A stretch of 64,000 bases of DNA from an uncultured Monoglobus sp. (GCA_947628795.1 CANRBF010000002.1:1-64000), one strand, 5' to 3'; shown: positions 23,577 to 33,120, numbered from the stretch's first letter. A program made the numbers and translations. Notes: generated by a model from the letters alone, not told the origin.

Positions 23577-25076
23577 TTGAAGTATATAAGCACGAGAAAC
23601 AAAGAACTCAAGCTGACGTCCGCCGAAGCGATAAAAAAGGGTCTCTCCGACGACGGAGGCCTGTTTGTGCCCGAGCAGTTCCCGAGGCTTAAAAAGTCCG
23701 ATTTTGCGGCTCTTGCGGAGAAAACATATATTGAGAGAGCCAAGTTTATACTAAAGAAATTCTTGACCGACTTCACCGACAAGGAGATAAGCGCCTGCGT
23801 TGAGGGAGCCTACGGCACCGGCAGCTTCGGCAGCGACAAGGTGGCGCCGCTTATAAAGATAAACGACAGCGAGTATATATTGGAGCTGTGGCACGGCCCC
23901 ACCTGCGCTTTTAAAGACATGGCGCTCCAGATCCTGCCCTATTTTATGACGACTTCAATGAAAAAGACGGGCGAAAACAAGACGGTAGTGGTGCTGGTCG
24001 CCACGTCGGGAGACACGGGAAAGGCCGCTCTCGAGGGCTTTAAAAACATTGACGGAACAAATATAATCGTGTTCTATCCCAGCGACGGCGTCAGCGACAT
24101 GCAGAAGCTCCAGATGATAACTCAGGAAGGAAATAACGTCGCCGCATACGGAATTCGCGGCAATTTCGACGACGCTCAAAACGGAGTTAAAAAAATATTC
24201 ACCGACGATAAGATAATAAAAGAGCTTGATGACAAGGGCTTTGTTTTCTCGTCGGCGAACTCGATCAACTGGGGACGCCTCGTTCCGCAGATCGTGTATT
24301 ACATCTCGGCGTACTGCGATATGATATCGGGCGGCGAGATCGAAAACGGTGAAAAGATAAACATCTGCGTGCCTACCGGAAACTTCGGCAACATTCTGGC
24401 GGCCTACTACGCCAAGAAAATGGGTCTGCCTGTCAACATGTTCATCTGCGCCTCGAACAAAAACGACGTTTTGACCGACTTTATCAGAAGCGGCGAGTAT
24501 GACAGGAACAGAGAATTCTATCAGAGCATTTCGCCGTCGATGGATATCCTTATCTCAAGCAATCTCGAGCGCCTTTTGTTCGACGTGTCGGGAAAGGACG
24601 ATAAAAAGATATCCGAGCTTATGGAAAAGCTCGCCAAAGACGGAAAATACGCCGTGACAAAAACGATGCACAACAAGATAGGCAAGCAGTTCTGGGCGGG
24701 CTGCTGCGACGATTATTTCACAAAGGTGCGCATCTGGAAAACCTTCGCTGAGGACGGCTACACGCCCGACACACATACGGCCGTGGCGATCGACGTATAC
24801 AAGCAGTATGTGGAGCAGACCGGAGACATGACAAAGACCGTCATAGCCTCGACCGCAAGCCCCTTCAAGTTCGGCGGCTCGGTGCTGTCGGCGCTGGGAG
24901 TTGAGCCGTACGGAAAGAATGATTTTGAGCAGCTTGACCTTTTAAGCGAGAAGAGCGATATGGATATACCCAAGTCTCTCCGCGGTCTCAAGGGAAAGAA
25001 GATACGCTTCGGCGAGGTCATAGAGTCGGCAGATATGTACGGCGCGATAAAAAAATCGCTGAATATTAAAAAATAA
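23577..25076 (+). CDS. thrC: threonine synthase
   Basis: A 499-residue PLP enzyme converting O-phosphohomoserine to threonine. The N-terminus is typical (YISTRN, then GLSDDGGLFVPE), the PLP lysine lies in GPTCAFKDMALQ, and the phosphate-binding loop is ATSGDTGKAA. The length fits the longer ThrC class. The start is a TTG at 23577 with AAAGG upstream; the nearby ATG at 23570 is out of frame. It stands alone, with no hom or thrB nearby. The leader carries a 17-bp tandem repeat; no T-box was seen. Confidence 0.95.
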   Translation: MKYISTRNKELKLTSAEAIKKGLSDDGGLFVPEQFPRLKKSDFAALAEKTYIERAKFILKKFLTDFTDKEISACVEGAYGTGSFGSDKVAPLIKINDSEYILELWHGPTCAFKDMALQILPYFMTTSMKKTGENKTVVVLVATSGDTGKAALEGFKNIDGTNIIVFYPSDGVSDMQKLQMITQEGNNVAAYGIRGNFDDAQNGVKKIFTDDKIIKELDDKGFVFSSANSINWGRLVPQIVYYISAYCDMISGGEIENGEKINICVPTGNFGNILAAYYAKKMGLPVNMFICASNKNDVLTDFIRSGEYDRNREFYQSISPSMDILISSNLERLLFDVSGKDDKKISELMEKLAKDGKYAVTKTMHNKIGKQFWAGCCDDYFTKVRIWKTFAEDGYTPDTHTAVAIDVYKQYVEQTGDMTKTVIASTASPFKFGGSVLSALGVEPYGKNDFEQLDLLSEKSDMDIPKSLRGLKGKKIRFGEVIESADMYGAIKKSLNIKK

Positions 25077-25097
25077 ATTACGATAGCGTGCAAACAA

Positions 25098-25125
25098 AAG
25101 CTCTCCCCAAATCACGGGAGAGCTT
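25098..25125 (-). terminator. terminator of the DUF1540 gene, possibly shared with thrC
   Basis: AAGCTCTCCC (25098-25107) pairs with GGGAGAGCTT (25116-25125). On the minus strand the stem is followed by TTGTTTG; on the plus strand no T-run follows. Confidence 0.7.
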
Positions 25126-25145
25126 GCGGATAAATTTGAGAGGAA

Positions 25146-25307
25146 TTACTCGCCGCGCTGCTTGAATGTCACGCACTCGGTATCGCAGGAACTGCAGCAA
25201 TTATCCGTGCAGCTGACCTCGACACAGTTCGCGCTGCATACGTCGTCCGAGGTGTGATACTCGCAGTCGCTTACTCTGCATACGATTTTGTTGTTGTGTC
25301 CGTCCAT
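25146..25307 (-). CDS. DUF1540-type cysteine-rich small protein
   Basis: A 53-residue protein with nine cysteines, including the paired pattern VCRVSDCEYH, VCSANC, SCTDNCCSSC and DTEC. This matches the DUF1540 family of short Cys-rich proteins of Firmicutes, presumed to bind a metal. AAGGAGG precedes the ATG by 8 bases. It is monocistronic on the minus strand between thrC and a divergent phosphoesterase gene. Function is unknown; some relatives are linked to sporulation by expression. Confidence 0.8.
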   Translation of the reverse strand: MDGHNNKIVCRVSDCEYHTSDDVCSANCVEVSCTDNCCSSCDTECVTFKQRGE

Positions 25308-25417
25308 GGTTAAAAACCTCCTTGAAATTTTATTTCGGTACGGGTATATTTTAACCGAAAAGCGCGTTTGTATACGGATTTATATATAATTTTAGAATTT
25401 GGAACAGGGGTATTAAA

Positions 25418-26131
25418 ATGTCGGTATTTGCAATTTCTGACCTGCATTTGCCGCTGGGGATCGACAAACCGATGAACGTGTTCGGCCCGCGGTGGGAAAA
25501 TTATGTTGACAGACTGAGGGAGAACTGGCAAAAAATTGTCGGTGAAAACGATGTTGTCATCATGCCCGGCGATATTTCATGGGCGACATATCTTGAGGAT
25601 TCGCTCAGAGATTTTGAGTATCTGAGCGCGCTCAACGGCGTTAAGATAATTTTAAAGGGCAATCACGATTATTGGTGGACGACGATGAACAAGCTCAATG
25701 TCTTTGCCGAAAAAAACGGATTTGACACGATAAAGTTCGTTCACAACAATTGCTATATACACAGCACGGGCGGCAAAACTTTGGCGATCTGCGGCACAAG
25801 AGGCTGGAACATCGCGAAAGAGAACTCGACCGATGAGGACAAGCGCCTGTTTCTCAGAGAAAAGGAGCGCATGATCTTGTCTCTCGAGAGCGCGACGTCC
25901 GCAAAGCCGGACGAGATAATCGCGGCAATGCACTATCCGCCTGTTGAGAAAAACGGCCTGAACCGCGACTTTATTCAAATTTTTAAAGAGTACGGCGTCA
26001 AGACCTGCGTCTACGGACATCTCCACGCCGCGGCTCAGGATTTCGCTGTGCAGGGCGACGTCGACGGCGTTAAGCTTATACTTGTCGCCAGCGACTATCT
26101 CAAGTTTGTGCCGAAGCTGATTTGCGGATAA
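25418..26131 (+). CDS. calcineurin-like metallophosphoesterase
   Basis: A 237-residue enzyme with the full metallophosphoesterase motif series: SDLHLP (D-x-H), PGDISW (GD), GNHDYWW (GNHD) and YGHLHAA (GHxH). Two metal ions would be held in the cytoplasm. The substrate is unknown, because the family includes nucleotidases, phosphodiesterases and protein phosphatases. The region before the P-loop-free N-terminus shows no signal peptide. ATG at 25418 follows AACAGGGG. It stands alone between the divergent DUF1540 gene and the tig promoter. Confidence 0.9.
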   Translation: MSVFAISDLHLPLGIDKPMNVFGPRWENYVDRLRENWQKIVGENDVVIMPGDISWATYLEDSLRDFEYLSALNGVKIILKGNHDYWWTTMNKLNVFAEKNGFDTIKFVHNNCYIHSTGGKTLAICGTRGWNIAKENSTDEDKRLFLREKERMILSLESATSAKPDEIIAAMHYPPVEKNGLNRDFIQIFKEYGVKTCVYGHLHAAAQDFAVQGDVDGVKLILVASDYLKFVPKLICG

Positions 26132-26196
26132 TCAAATTTACAATAAAATCCCGACATATGCAAGGTAAAATTTGTTAATATTTTTTATAAAAACCC

Positions 26197-26225
26197 TTGT
26201 CTAACCGGAATACCTGTGTTATAAT
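26197..26225 (+). promoter_or_regulatory. promoter of tig
   Basis: TTGTCT (26197-26202), a 17-base spacer and consensus TATAAT (26220-26225), 48 bases before the tig ATG. Confidence 0.7.
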
Positions 26226-26272
26226 TAAAAAACATGTAAAGAATACATTTAGATTTAGTGAGGTAATTATTA

Positions 26273-27550
26273 ATGGCTAATGTAACAAGAGAGAACAACA
26301 CTGTGACCTTTGAGTTCTCGGTAACGCCCGAGGAGTTTGAAAAAGCGCTTGAGAGGTCATACAGAAAAAACGTAAAAAAGATCAATCTGCCGGGTTTCAG
26401 AAAGGGCAAGGCCCCCAGATTTCTGATTGAAAAAACCTACGGCAAGGAAATATTTTATGAGGACGCCGTGAACTTTGTGCTGCCCGACGCGTATGATAAA
26501 GCGGTGGACGAAAACGGCGTGTATCCCGTGGCTCAGCCCGAGATAGACATCAAGGAGGATTCGATCGACCCCACAAAGGATATTGTTTTCACGGCCAAGG
26601 TCGTTGTAAAGCCCGAGTTCGAGCTCGGCAAGTATAAGGGTGTCAAGGCCGAAAAGCCCGAGTATCCCGTGACCGACGCTGACGTTGAGGACGAGATCGA
26701 GAAAATAAGAGAAAGAAACTCAAGACTTGTTCCCGTTGAGAACAGACCTGTTCAAGCTGACGATATCGCCAATATCGACTTTGACGGCTCGGTCGACGGC
26801 GTTCCCTTCGAGGGCGGCAAGGGTGAGAACTTTGATTTGACAATCGGCTCGGGACAGTTTATTCCCGGCTTTGAGGACCAGCTGCTCGGCAAAAACGTGG
26901 GCGACGAGGTCGACGTTAAGGTAACATTCCCCGAGGAGTACCACGCCGAGGAGCTCGCCGGCAAGGACGCTGTCTTTAAAGTAAAGATCAACTCGCTCAA
27001 GTTTAAGGAGCTGCCCGAGGTCGACGACGACTTCGCTATGGACGTCAGCGAGTTCGACACCCTTGACGAGTACAAGGCCGATATCCGCGAGAAGCTTGAA
27101 AAGACCAATGAGGACAAGGCGAAGCACGAGACCGAGCAGAACGTGGTAGACGCGGTTTGCGAGGGCACCGAGATCGACATTCCCGACGAGATGATAAACA
27201 GCCAGATCGACAACATGATAAGAGACATGGATATGCAGATGCGCTATCAGGGAATAGACCTTCAGACATACATGAAGTACACCGGCCAGACCATGGACGC
27301 CATCCGCGCTCAGTATAAGCCCGAGGCCGAAAAGCGCGTAAAGACCACTCTGGTGCTTGAAAAGGTCGCCGAGGTCGAAAAGGTCGAGGTCACAGACGAC
27401 GACATCAAGGCCGAGTATGAGAACATAAGCAAGGACAACGGCATGAAGGTTGAGGATATTGAAAAATATATTCCCCAAAACGAGATAACCGAGCGTCTCA
27501 AGGCGCAGAAAGCTATCGCGCTTCTTGTAGAAAACGCTGATTTTGAATAA
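26273..27550 (+). CDS. tig: trigger factor, ribosome-associated chaperone
   Basis: A 425-residue trigger factor that binds the ribosomal exit tunnel and folds nascent chains. The ribosome-binding N-terminal domain carries the signature GFRKGKAPR (residues 41-49). A central FKBP-type PPIase domain (about 160-245, with GQFIPGFEDQLLG) and a C-terminal helical chaperone domain follow. The length is normal. It begins the conserved tig-clpP-clpX order, though a hairpin separates tig from clpP, so the two protease genes may be partly independent. Confidence 0.97.
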   Translation: MANVTRENNTVTFEFSVTPEEFEKALERSYRKNVKKINLPGFRKGKAPRFLIEKTYGKEIFYEDAVNFVLPDAYDKAVDENGVYPVAQPEIDIKEDSIDPTKDIVFTAKVVVKPEFELGKYKGVKAEKPEYPVTDADVEDEIEKIRERNSRLVPVENRPVQADDIANIDFDGSVDGVPFEGGKGENFDLTIGSGQFIPGFEDQLLGKNVGDEVDVKVTFPEEYHAEELAGKDAVFKVKINSLKFKELPEVDDDFAMDVSEFDTLDEYKADIREKLEKTNEDKAKHETEQNVVDAVCEGTEIDIPDEMINSQIDNMIRDMDMQMRYQGIDLQTYMKYTGQTMDAIRAQYKPEAEKRVKTTLVLEKVAEVEKVEVTDDDIKAEYENISKDNGMKVEDIEKYIPQNEITERLKAQKAIALLVENADFE

Positions 27551-27578
27551 TCAACACAATTTTTGGCTATTTTACAAT

Positions 27579-27608
27579 AAGGTTGGTTTGAATTGTCAAA
27601 TCAACCTT
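27579..27608. repeat. 13-bp inverted repeat between tig and clpP
   Basis: AAGGTTGGTTTGA (27579-27591), loop ATTG, TCAAATCAACCTT (27596-27608), with one G-T pair. No T-run follows on the plus strand, so it may be a weak terminator, a processing site or a repressor operator. It does not match the tandem heptad site known for CtsR. Confidence 0.65.
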
Positions 27609-27639
27609 AACATTTTATAATATAATTGGAGGTAGTATT

Positions 27640-28242
27640 ATGGACAGCAAAATTATCACAAACAGTCTTGTGCCCTACGTTATCGAGCAGACAGGCAGAG
27701 GCGAGCGTTCATACGACATTTTTTCGAGACTTTTAAAAGACAGGATCATATTTTTATCCGATGAGGTGAACGACGCGACCGCCAGCCTTGTTGTTGCTCA
27801 GCTCTTGTTCCTCGACAGCGAGGATCCCGACAAGGACATCAATCTGTACATCAACAGCCCCGGCGGCTCTGTCACGGCGGGCATGGCGATATATGACACA
27901 ATGCAGTACACCAAGGCGGACGTTTCCACGATCTGTGTCGGCATGGCGGCTTCGATGGGCGCGTTCCTGCTCTCGTCGGGAGCGAAGGGCAAGCGTTTCG
28001 CGCTTCCCAACAGCGAGATCATGATTCATCAGCCCTTGGGCGGCGTTCAGGGTCAGGCGACCGATATGAAAATTCATGTTGACAGAATGATAAAAATAAA
28101 AGAAAATCTGAACAGGATTTTAAGCGAGAATACCGGTCAGCCCCTCGACATAGTAAAGAGAGACACCGAGAGAGATAACTTCATGGACGCCGAGGAAGCG
28201 CTCAAATACGGCCTTATTGATAATATAGTAACCAAACGCTGA
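27640..28242 (+). CDS. clpP: ATP-dependent Clp protease proteolytic subunit
   Basis: A 200-residue ClpP serine peptidase that forms the tetradecameric chamber. The catalytic serine is in [11 protein letters not shown] (Ser105), the histidine in MIHQPLGG (His130) and the aspartate in the later KRDTERDNF segment. The length is standard. GGAGG precedes the ATG. ClpX, its unfoldase partner, starts 18 bases downstream. Confidence 0.97.
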   Translation: MDSKIITNSLVPYVIEQTGRGERSYDIFSRLLKDRIIFLSDEVNDATASLVVAQLLFLDSEDPDKDINLYINSPGGSVTAGMAIYDTMQYTKADVSTICVGMAASMGAFLLSSGAKGKRFALPNSEIMIHQPLGGVQGQATDMKIHVDRMIKIKENLNRILSENTGQPLDIVKRDTERDNFMDAEEALKYGLIDNIVTKR

Positions 28243-28260
28243 TTTTCCCGGAGGTAAAAA

Positions 28261-29535
28261 ATGGCAGGTAAGAAAGCTGAAAACGAGGAAAGATGCGCCT
28301 TTTGCGGAAAAGCCGAATCTCAGGTGCGCAAAATGGTTCACGGCCCGGTCGCGAATATTTGCGACGCGTGCGTTGAGCTTTGCATTGATATTTTGAATAT
28401 TGAGTTCGGAGAGCCCGATATTGACGACAACGGAATAATTGAGCTCGAAAAGCTCAGCGAATTGCCCAAGCCGAAAGAACTTCATAAATTCCTTGACGAG
28501 TATATTATCGGGCAGGACGAGGCCAAAAAAGCGCTTTCCGTCGCGATATACAATCACTATAAGAGAATAGAGCAGGATTCGGCCCGCGCGGTCGATGACG
28601 TGGAGCTTCAAAAGAGCAACATATTGATGATAGGCCCAACGGGCTCGGGCAAGACATTTCTGGCTCAAACGATGGCGAAGCGGCTTAACGCTCCGTTCGT
28701 TATAGCGGACGCCACCTCTTTGACCGAGGCCGGATATGTCGGTGAGGATGTTGAGAACATCCTGCTCAAGCTTATTCAAGCGGCGAACTATGACGTTGAG
28801 CTTGCCGAGAAGGGCATTATCTATATAGACGAGGTCGACAAGATATCACGCAGGTCCGAGAATCCGTCCATCACGCGCGACGTGAGCGGAGAGGGCGTGC
28901 AGCAGACGCTGCTCAAAATTCTTGAGGGAACAGTAGCAAACGTTCCTCCCAACGGCGGACGCAAGCACCCGCAGCAGGATTTCATTCAGATAGACACAAC
29001 AAATATTCTGTTTATCTGCGGCGGCGCCTTTGAGGGGCTTGAAAAGATAATAGAGTCACGCGTCGCGTCAAAGACATTGGGCTTCGGCGCCAAGGTGGAA
29101 AGCAAGAAGGACAAAAACAGAGGCGACATGCTCAAACAGGTAACGCCCGACGATTTGATAAAGTTCGGCCTGATACCCGAGCTTATCGGCAGACTTCCGA
29201 TCGTCACCACGCTTGAAACATTGAACGTTGAGGCGCTCAAGCAGATTTTCAGCGAGCCCAAAAACGCGCTTTTAAAGCAGTACAAAGCCCTGCTTAAAAT
29301 GGACGGCGTGGAGCTTGAGTTTGAGGACGACGCGGTGCAGCTGATAGCCGAGAAGGCCGCCGCGCGCGAGACAGGCGCCCGCGGACTCAGGACGGTAGTC
29401 GAGGACATCATGCTTGACATCATGTACGAGATACCATCGGCGGCGGGTGCCGAAAAGGTTATAATAACCCGCGAGTGCGTTGAAAAAAAGACCGCTCCGC
29501 TGATAGTTTACAGAACGAAATCAAAAACGGCTTAA
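28261..29535 (+). CDS. clpX: ClpX unfoldase, ATP-binding subunit of ClpXP
   Basis: A 424-residue AAA+ unfoldase. The N-terminal zinc-binding domain has CAFCGK and CDACVELC. Walker A GPTGSGKT lies near residue 125, Walker [10 protein letters not shown] near 185, and a C-terminal small domain follows. It feeds tagged substrates to ClpP. GGAGG precedes the ATG. A strong terminator follows, closing the tig-clpP-clpX group. Confidence 0.97.
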   Translation: MAGKKAENEERCAFCGKAESQVRKMVHGPVANICDACVELCIDILNIEFGEPDIDDNGIIELEKLSELPKPKELHKFLDEYIIGQDEAKKALSVAIYNHYKRIEQDSARAVDDVELQKSNILMIGPTGSGKTFLAQTMAKRLNAPFVIADATSLTEAGYVGEDVENILLKLIQAANYDVELAEKGIIYIDEVDKISRRSENPSITRDVSGEGVQQTLLKILEGTVANVPPNGGRKHPQQDFIQIDTTNILFICGGAFEGLEKIIESRVASKTLGFGAKVESKKDKNRGDMLKQVTPDDLIKFGLIPELIGRLPIVTTLETLNVEALKQIFSEPKNALLKQYKALLKMDGVELEFEDDAVQLIAEKAAARETGARGLRTVVEDIMLDIMYEIPSAAGAEKVIITRECVEKKTAPLIVYRTKSKTA

Positions 29536-29580
29536 AGATTTAATTTGATTTGTTGGGGACTGCTGCACGGCGTCCCGTCT

Positions 29581-29607
29581 GCTCCCCGCAAAGCAGGGGA
29601 GCTTTTT
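29581..29607 (+). terminator. terminator after clpX
   Basis: GCTCCCC (29581-29587) and GGGGAGC (29596-29602), followed by five T. Confidence 0.85.
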
Positions 29608-29623
29608 ATAAGGAGTTGAAAAT

Positions 29624-30331
29624 ATGGCGCTTATAACTTGCGAGAACGTGTCTTTGGGCTACGAGGGCCTGACCGTCGCCAAAGATATCAGTTTTTCGAT
29701 AAATAAAGGCGATTACCTGAGCGTGATCGGCAGAAACGGCAGCGGCAAAAGCACGCTGCTTAAAGCGCTGCTCCGAATCAAAACTCCCGAGCGCGGCAGA
29801 GTTGTGTACGGCGACGGCCTCAAGCAGTCCGAGATAGGATGCCTTGCGCAGCAAACGCCCGTGCAGAAGGACTTTCCCGCCTCGGTTTTCGAGGTGGTGC
29901 TGTCGGGCCGCGCTCCCAAAAGAGGAATAATGCCTTTTTATTCAAGAGTGGACAAAAAACAAGCTCTTGACAAAATGGAGCTTTTAGGCATAACGAATCT
30001 CAAGGAAAGATGCTTCCGCGAGCTCAGCGGCGGCCAACAGCAGCGCGCGCTTTTGGCGAGAGCCATGTGTGCCGCCGAGAAAATACTGTTTCTTGACGAG
30101 CCGGTGACAGGGCTTGATCCCGTTGTCACGACCGAGTTTTTTAATATAATAAACGAGATGCACAAAAACGGCATGACGATAGTCATGGTCTCTCACGACA
30201 TACACTGCGCGGTCAAATATTCGGGCAGGATAATACACATGGACGGCGGGATCTTGTTTGACGGAACGGTCGACGAGTATAAAAAATCCAAAATCGGCGC
30301 GGAATTTATCGGAGGGCACAAGCATGACTGA
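29624..30331 (+). CDS. metal ABC transporter ATP-binding protein (Zn/Mn type)
   Basis: A 235-residue ABC ATPase of the ZnuC/MntB type. It contains Walker A GRNGSGKST, signature LSGGQQQR, Walker B KILFLDEPVTGLD and the switch histidine in MVSHD. It powers import through the membrane permease encoded next, whose start it overlaps by 8 bases. No substrate-binding lipoprotein and no Fur/Zur-type regulator is found nearby, so the receptor must be encoded elsewhere. Zinc versus manganese cannot be decided from these two subunits. Confidence 0.9.
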   Translation: MALITCENVSLGYEGLTVAKDISFSINKGDYLSVIGRNGSGKSTLLKALLRIKTPERGRVVYGDGLKQSEIGCLAQQTPVQKDFPASVFEVVLSGRAPKRGIMPFYSRVDKKQALDKMELLGITNLKERCFRELSGGQQQRALLARAMCAAEKILFLDEPVTGLDPVVTTEFFNIINEMHKNGMTIVMVSHDIHCAVKYSGRIIHMDGGILFDGTVDEYKKSKIGAEFIGGHKHD

Positions 30332-31145
30332 TCTGTTCGAATACATAAGCGTTATGTTTTCATACACATTTATTCTGCGCGCTCTTATCGCGGGAGCGCT
30401 GGTTTCGCTGTGCGCCGCGCTTTTGGGCGTCAGTCTGGTGCTCAAAAAATATTCAATGATAGGCGACGGTCTGAGCCATGTTGGATTCGGCGCGATCGCG
30501 CTTGCCACGGCCCTTAATTTTGCGCCCATGAAGTTCACGGTCCCGGTCGTTATCGTCGCGGCAGTACTGCTGCTCAGAGTCAGCGAGAGCAGCAAGATAA
30601 AAGGCGACAGTGCCATAGCCATGATCTCGACGGGCGCGCTGGCGGTCGGAATTTTGGTGGCGTCGATGACGACCGGAATGAACACCGACATCAACAGTTA
30701 TCTGTTCGGCAGCATTCTGGCGATGACAAAGGAGGATGTTATTTTAAGCGCGATACTCTCGGTTGTTGTTATTATTCTGTTTATCGTGTTTTATAACAAA
30801 ATATTCGCCGTCACTTTTGATGAAAATTTTGCCGCCGCGACAGGAACAAATGTTAAGGCCTACAACATGCTTATCGCCGTGCTGACCTCGGTGACGGTGG
30901 TGCTCGGAATGAGAATGATGGGCGCGCTGCTCATATCGAGCCTTATAATTTTTCCGTCGCTCACAGCCATGAGAGTGTGCAAAAAATTCAAGTCGGTGAT
31001 CTTAGTCTCGGCAGTCGTGTCGGTCCTGTGTTTTGTTATCGGACTGATAATCTCTTATATAGCGTCAACTCCAACGGGCGCGACTGTAGTGGTACTAAAT
31101 ATAGTCGTATTTTTGGTTTTTGCCCTGCTCGGAAAATTAATATAG
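30324..31145 (+). CDS. metal ABC transporter permease (ZnuB-like, ABC-3 family)
   Basis: A 273-residue membrane protein with about eight hydrophobic segments, of the ABC-3 family that includes ZnuB. The motif LKKYSMIGDGLSHVGFGAIA (residues about 38-57) and the GMRMMGALLISSLIIFPS segment are characteristic. The start at 30324 follows GGAGGGC and overlaps the ATPase gene; an earlier in-frame ATG at 30258 lies too far inside that gene. The pair makes an importer core for zinc or manganese lacking a local binding protein. Confidence 0.88.
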   Translation: MTDLFEYISVMFSYTFILRALIAGALVSLCAALLGVSLVLKKYSMIGDGLSHVGFGAIALATALNFAPMKFTVPVVIVAAVLLLRVSESSKIKGDSAIAMISTGALAVGILVASMTTGMNTDINSYLFGSILAMTKEDVILSAILSVVVIILFIVFYNKIFAVTFDENFAAATGTNVKAYNMLIAVLTSVTVVLGMRMMGALLISSLIIFPSLTAMRVCKKFKSVILVSAVVSVLCFVIGLIISYIASTPTGATVVVLNIVVFLVFALLGKLI

Positions 31146-31300
31146 GTACCGCATTTGCCTCGCCCCTTGGGGATAATTAGCAAGCTTGCTTGCGGGTTCA
31201 AAGCTATCTTTCAAAATTGCTTGCAATTTTGACCAAGAGCTTCCTTAAAGGTGCTCGTTTGCGGGCGGAGAGGGGTTTCTGCGTTTTTTGAGAACAAACA
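31146..31300. other. intergenic segment rich in short palindromes
   Basis: No gene. It holds several hairpins, such as AAAATTGC/GCAATTTT (about 31213-31230) and GCAAGC repeats. The outer ends (CGCATTTGCCTCGCCCC and the complement of GAGGGGTTTCTGCG) are loosely complementary, giving an overall fold of about 130 bases. It resembles a decayed miniature repeat element; no transposase is present. Confidence 0.4.
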
Positions 31301-31307
31301 TATTGAT

Positions 31308-31333
31308 AAGGCTCGCCTAAATGGGCGAGCCTT
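31308..31333. terminator. terminator between converging operons
   Basis: AAGGCTCGCC (31308-31317) pairs with GGCGAGCCTT (31324-31333). It sits 20 bases downstream of the AMP-ligase stop on the minus strand and 160 bases after the permease gene. The T-run is weak on both strands. Confidence 0.65.
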
Positions 31334-31353
31334 ACTCAAATTATATTGAACTT

Positions 31354-32850
31354 TTACTTCAAATTCGGGCGTATAATTTTGTGCGACGATGTTTTGGGGA
31401 AGGGCCTGTCTCGATATACGACCGCATTTATCCGCTTGTACATCGGGATGCCTCTGTTTATTTCCGTTATTTTTCTGTCTGTGCTGAGCTTAGCCTCGTC
31501 TTTATCCATGTCGGGGTTAAGATAAATTTCCGCGGTTATCACGTCGTCATTTCCGTAAACGACGATCTCCGCCACCTCGGGAAAGCCGTCGAACTTATTT
31601 TCAAGCTCCTCGGCGGAAACGTTTTCGCCGTTTGAAAGGATAATCAGGTTTTTTGCTCTGCCCGTCATAAACAGGAAATTGTCCTCATCCAAAGTACCCA
31701 GGTCGCCCGTCCTGAGCCAGCCGTCCTCGGTGAATGCCTCGCGGGTGCGCTCCTCATCTTTGTAATATCCGAGCATAACGCTGGAGCCGCGCACCTGTAT
31801 CTCTCCGTCTTTTATCCTTGCCTCACAGTTGGGAACGACTTTTCCCAGCGAGTTAGGCTTTGACTCGAATTTTGAGTTAAAGCTGATCCTGGGCGAACAC
31901 TCGCTCATGCCGTAGCCCTGGAGCACTTTTATTCCGAATTCGTTAAATCCCGTGACAATGTTGGGATTAAGATAGGCGCCTCCGCTGTACAGCGTTCTGA
32001 GGCAGCCGCCGAACGCGGCCTTGGCGATGTCGGGCTTGGGTGTTTTCGGCTTTTGCTCAGCAGCCGCTTGAACTCCCTTGAGCATTGACGCGAAAATCAT
32101 GGGTACCGCCAGCATGATATGCGGTTTAAACAGCAGCAGGTTCCGCGCCACCCTCATGATCGAATCGTTGACGCATACGCACATTCCGCCGTGCATGCCG
32201 AGCAGTATGTCGCAGGTGAAGCAAAACGCGTGGTGTATGGGCAGCACGGTCATCATTCGATCTCCGGGCTGTTCGCCCGCGTCTATGCAGGTCGCGTTGT
32301 CTGCGATGTTCCTTTGGGTCAGCATAACGCCCTTGCTCTTTCCGGTGGTTCCCGACGTGTAGAGAATGGCGCACAGCTTGTCGCAGTCGATGTCCTTGTT
32401 CGGGGCTTTCCCGTCAAAGGTCTTTATAAAATTATACAGCTCGTCTCTCATGTTAAGAGTAAGCTCGATTTCAGGACATTTGACCGCGGCGCTCAGCGCT
32501 TTTTCTTTATACGCGTTGTCGTATACCATAACGTTTACGTCCGCTCTCTGCATCATGTCGTCGATGCTCTCGGATTCCTTGTCGAGAGGCACTATTACAT
32601 TGCCGCTTATCGCGGTTCCCAGGAAAGTGATTATCCACTCATAGCTCGTTCCGCCGATCACCGCCACATGGATCGGCTTGTCTCCGAACTTTTTCAGCAG
32701 AGCGGCGCCGAAAGCGTCGCTGTCTCTTTTGGTGCGGTTAAACGACTTGTCAATGATCTCTCTGCCCGATTTGTATCTGAGATAGGGGTTGTCGCCGTAT
32801 TTTTCGGCGGCGTCGTACACGATATCTTTTATCGAATTTATCCCGTCCAA
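31354..32850 (-). CDS. AMP-forming acyl/amino-acid ligase
   Basis: A 498-residue adenylating enzyme of the ANL superfamily (acyl-CoA synthetases and NRPS adenylation domains). The core motifs are clear: ATP loop YTSGTTGKSKGVML, adenine-binding LQGYGMSECSP, hinge-region LRTGDLG and the C-terminal catalytic lysine in KTSSHKIIRPNLK. It would activate a carboxylic acid and load it onto the adjacent carrier protein. The TTG start at 32850 follows GGAGGG. It is the last gene of a four-gene operon: hydrolase, condensation-like protein, ACP, ligase. Fatty-acid versus amino-acid substrate cannot be decided by eye. Confidence 0.88.
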   Translation of the reverse strand: MDGINSIKDIVYDAAEKYGDNPYLRYKSGREIIDKSFNRTKRDSDAFGAALLKKFGDKPIHVAVIGGTSYEWIITFLGTAISGNVIVPLDKESESIDDMMQRADVNVMVYDNAYKEKALSAAVKCPEIELTLNMRDELYNFIKTFDGKAPNKDIDCDKLCAILYTSGTTGKSKGVMLTQRNIADNATCIDAGEQPGDRMMTVLPIHHAFCFTCDILLGMHGGMCVCVNDSIMRVARNLLLFKPHIMLAVPMIFASMLKGVQAAAEQKPKTPKPDIAKAAFGGCLRTLYSGGAYLNPNIVTGFNEFGIKVLQGYGMSECSPRISFNSKFESKPNSLGKVVPNCEARIKDGEIQVRGSSVMLGYYKDEERTREAFTEDGWLRTGDLGTLDEDNFLFMTGRAKNLIILSNGENVSAEELENKFDGFPEVAEIVVYGNDDVITAEIYLNPDMDKDEAKLSTDRKITEINRGIPMYKRINAVVYRDRPFPKTSSHKIIRPNLK

Positions 32851-32864
32851 AACTATCCCTCCAA

Positions 32865-33092
32865 TCAGCCTTGCTTTGACTTAACGTACTCGACAACGTC
32901 GCCCAGGGTCCGCATGCCGGCGACGTCGCTTTCGTTTACCTCAATGTCAAAAGCGTCCTCAAGGTCGCCGACCGCGCACATGATGTTGTACGAGTTCATG
33001 CCCAAGTCCTCAATGAATTTTGATTCCTCGGTGATCTCGTCGGGCTCTGTCTCGGTGTACTCCAGAATTATTTCTTTGATTTCGTCAAACAT
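32865..33092 (-). CDS. acyl carrier protein
   Basis: A 75-residue carrier protein, acidic and helical, with the phosphopantetheine attachment motif DLGMNSYNIM (Ser34). The ATG at 33092, 8-9 bases behind AAAGGTTG, is preferred to a TTG at 33101. It lies 14 bases ahead of the AMP-ligase gene and 28 bases after the condensation-like gene, so it is almost certainly dedicated to this operon rather than to housekeeping fatty-acid synthesis. It would need a phosphopantetheinyl transferase encoded elsewhere. Confidence 0.9.
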   Translation of the reverse strand: MFDEIKEIILEYTETEPDEITEESKFIEDLGMNSYNIMCAVGDLEDAFDIEVNESDVAGMRTLGDVVEYVKSKQG

Positions 33093-33120
33093 ATCTATCA
33101 ACCTTTCTTAATATATATAA

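Noticed and set aside
26720-27478. Long minus-strand frames opposite trigger factor
   Set aside because: Leucine- and valine-rich products typical of antisense reading of an acidic, Lys/Glu-rich gene.
32119-33111. A 330-residue plus-strand frame opposite the AMP-ligase and ACP genes
   Set aside because: It lies antisense to genes with clear ANL and ACP motifs, and itself has no ribosome site or family; shadow frame.
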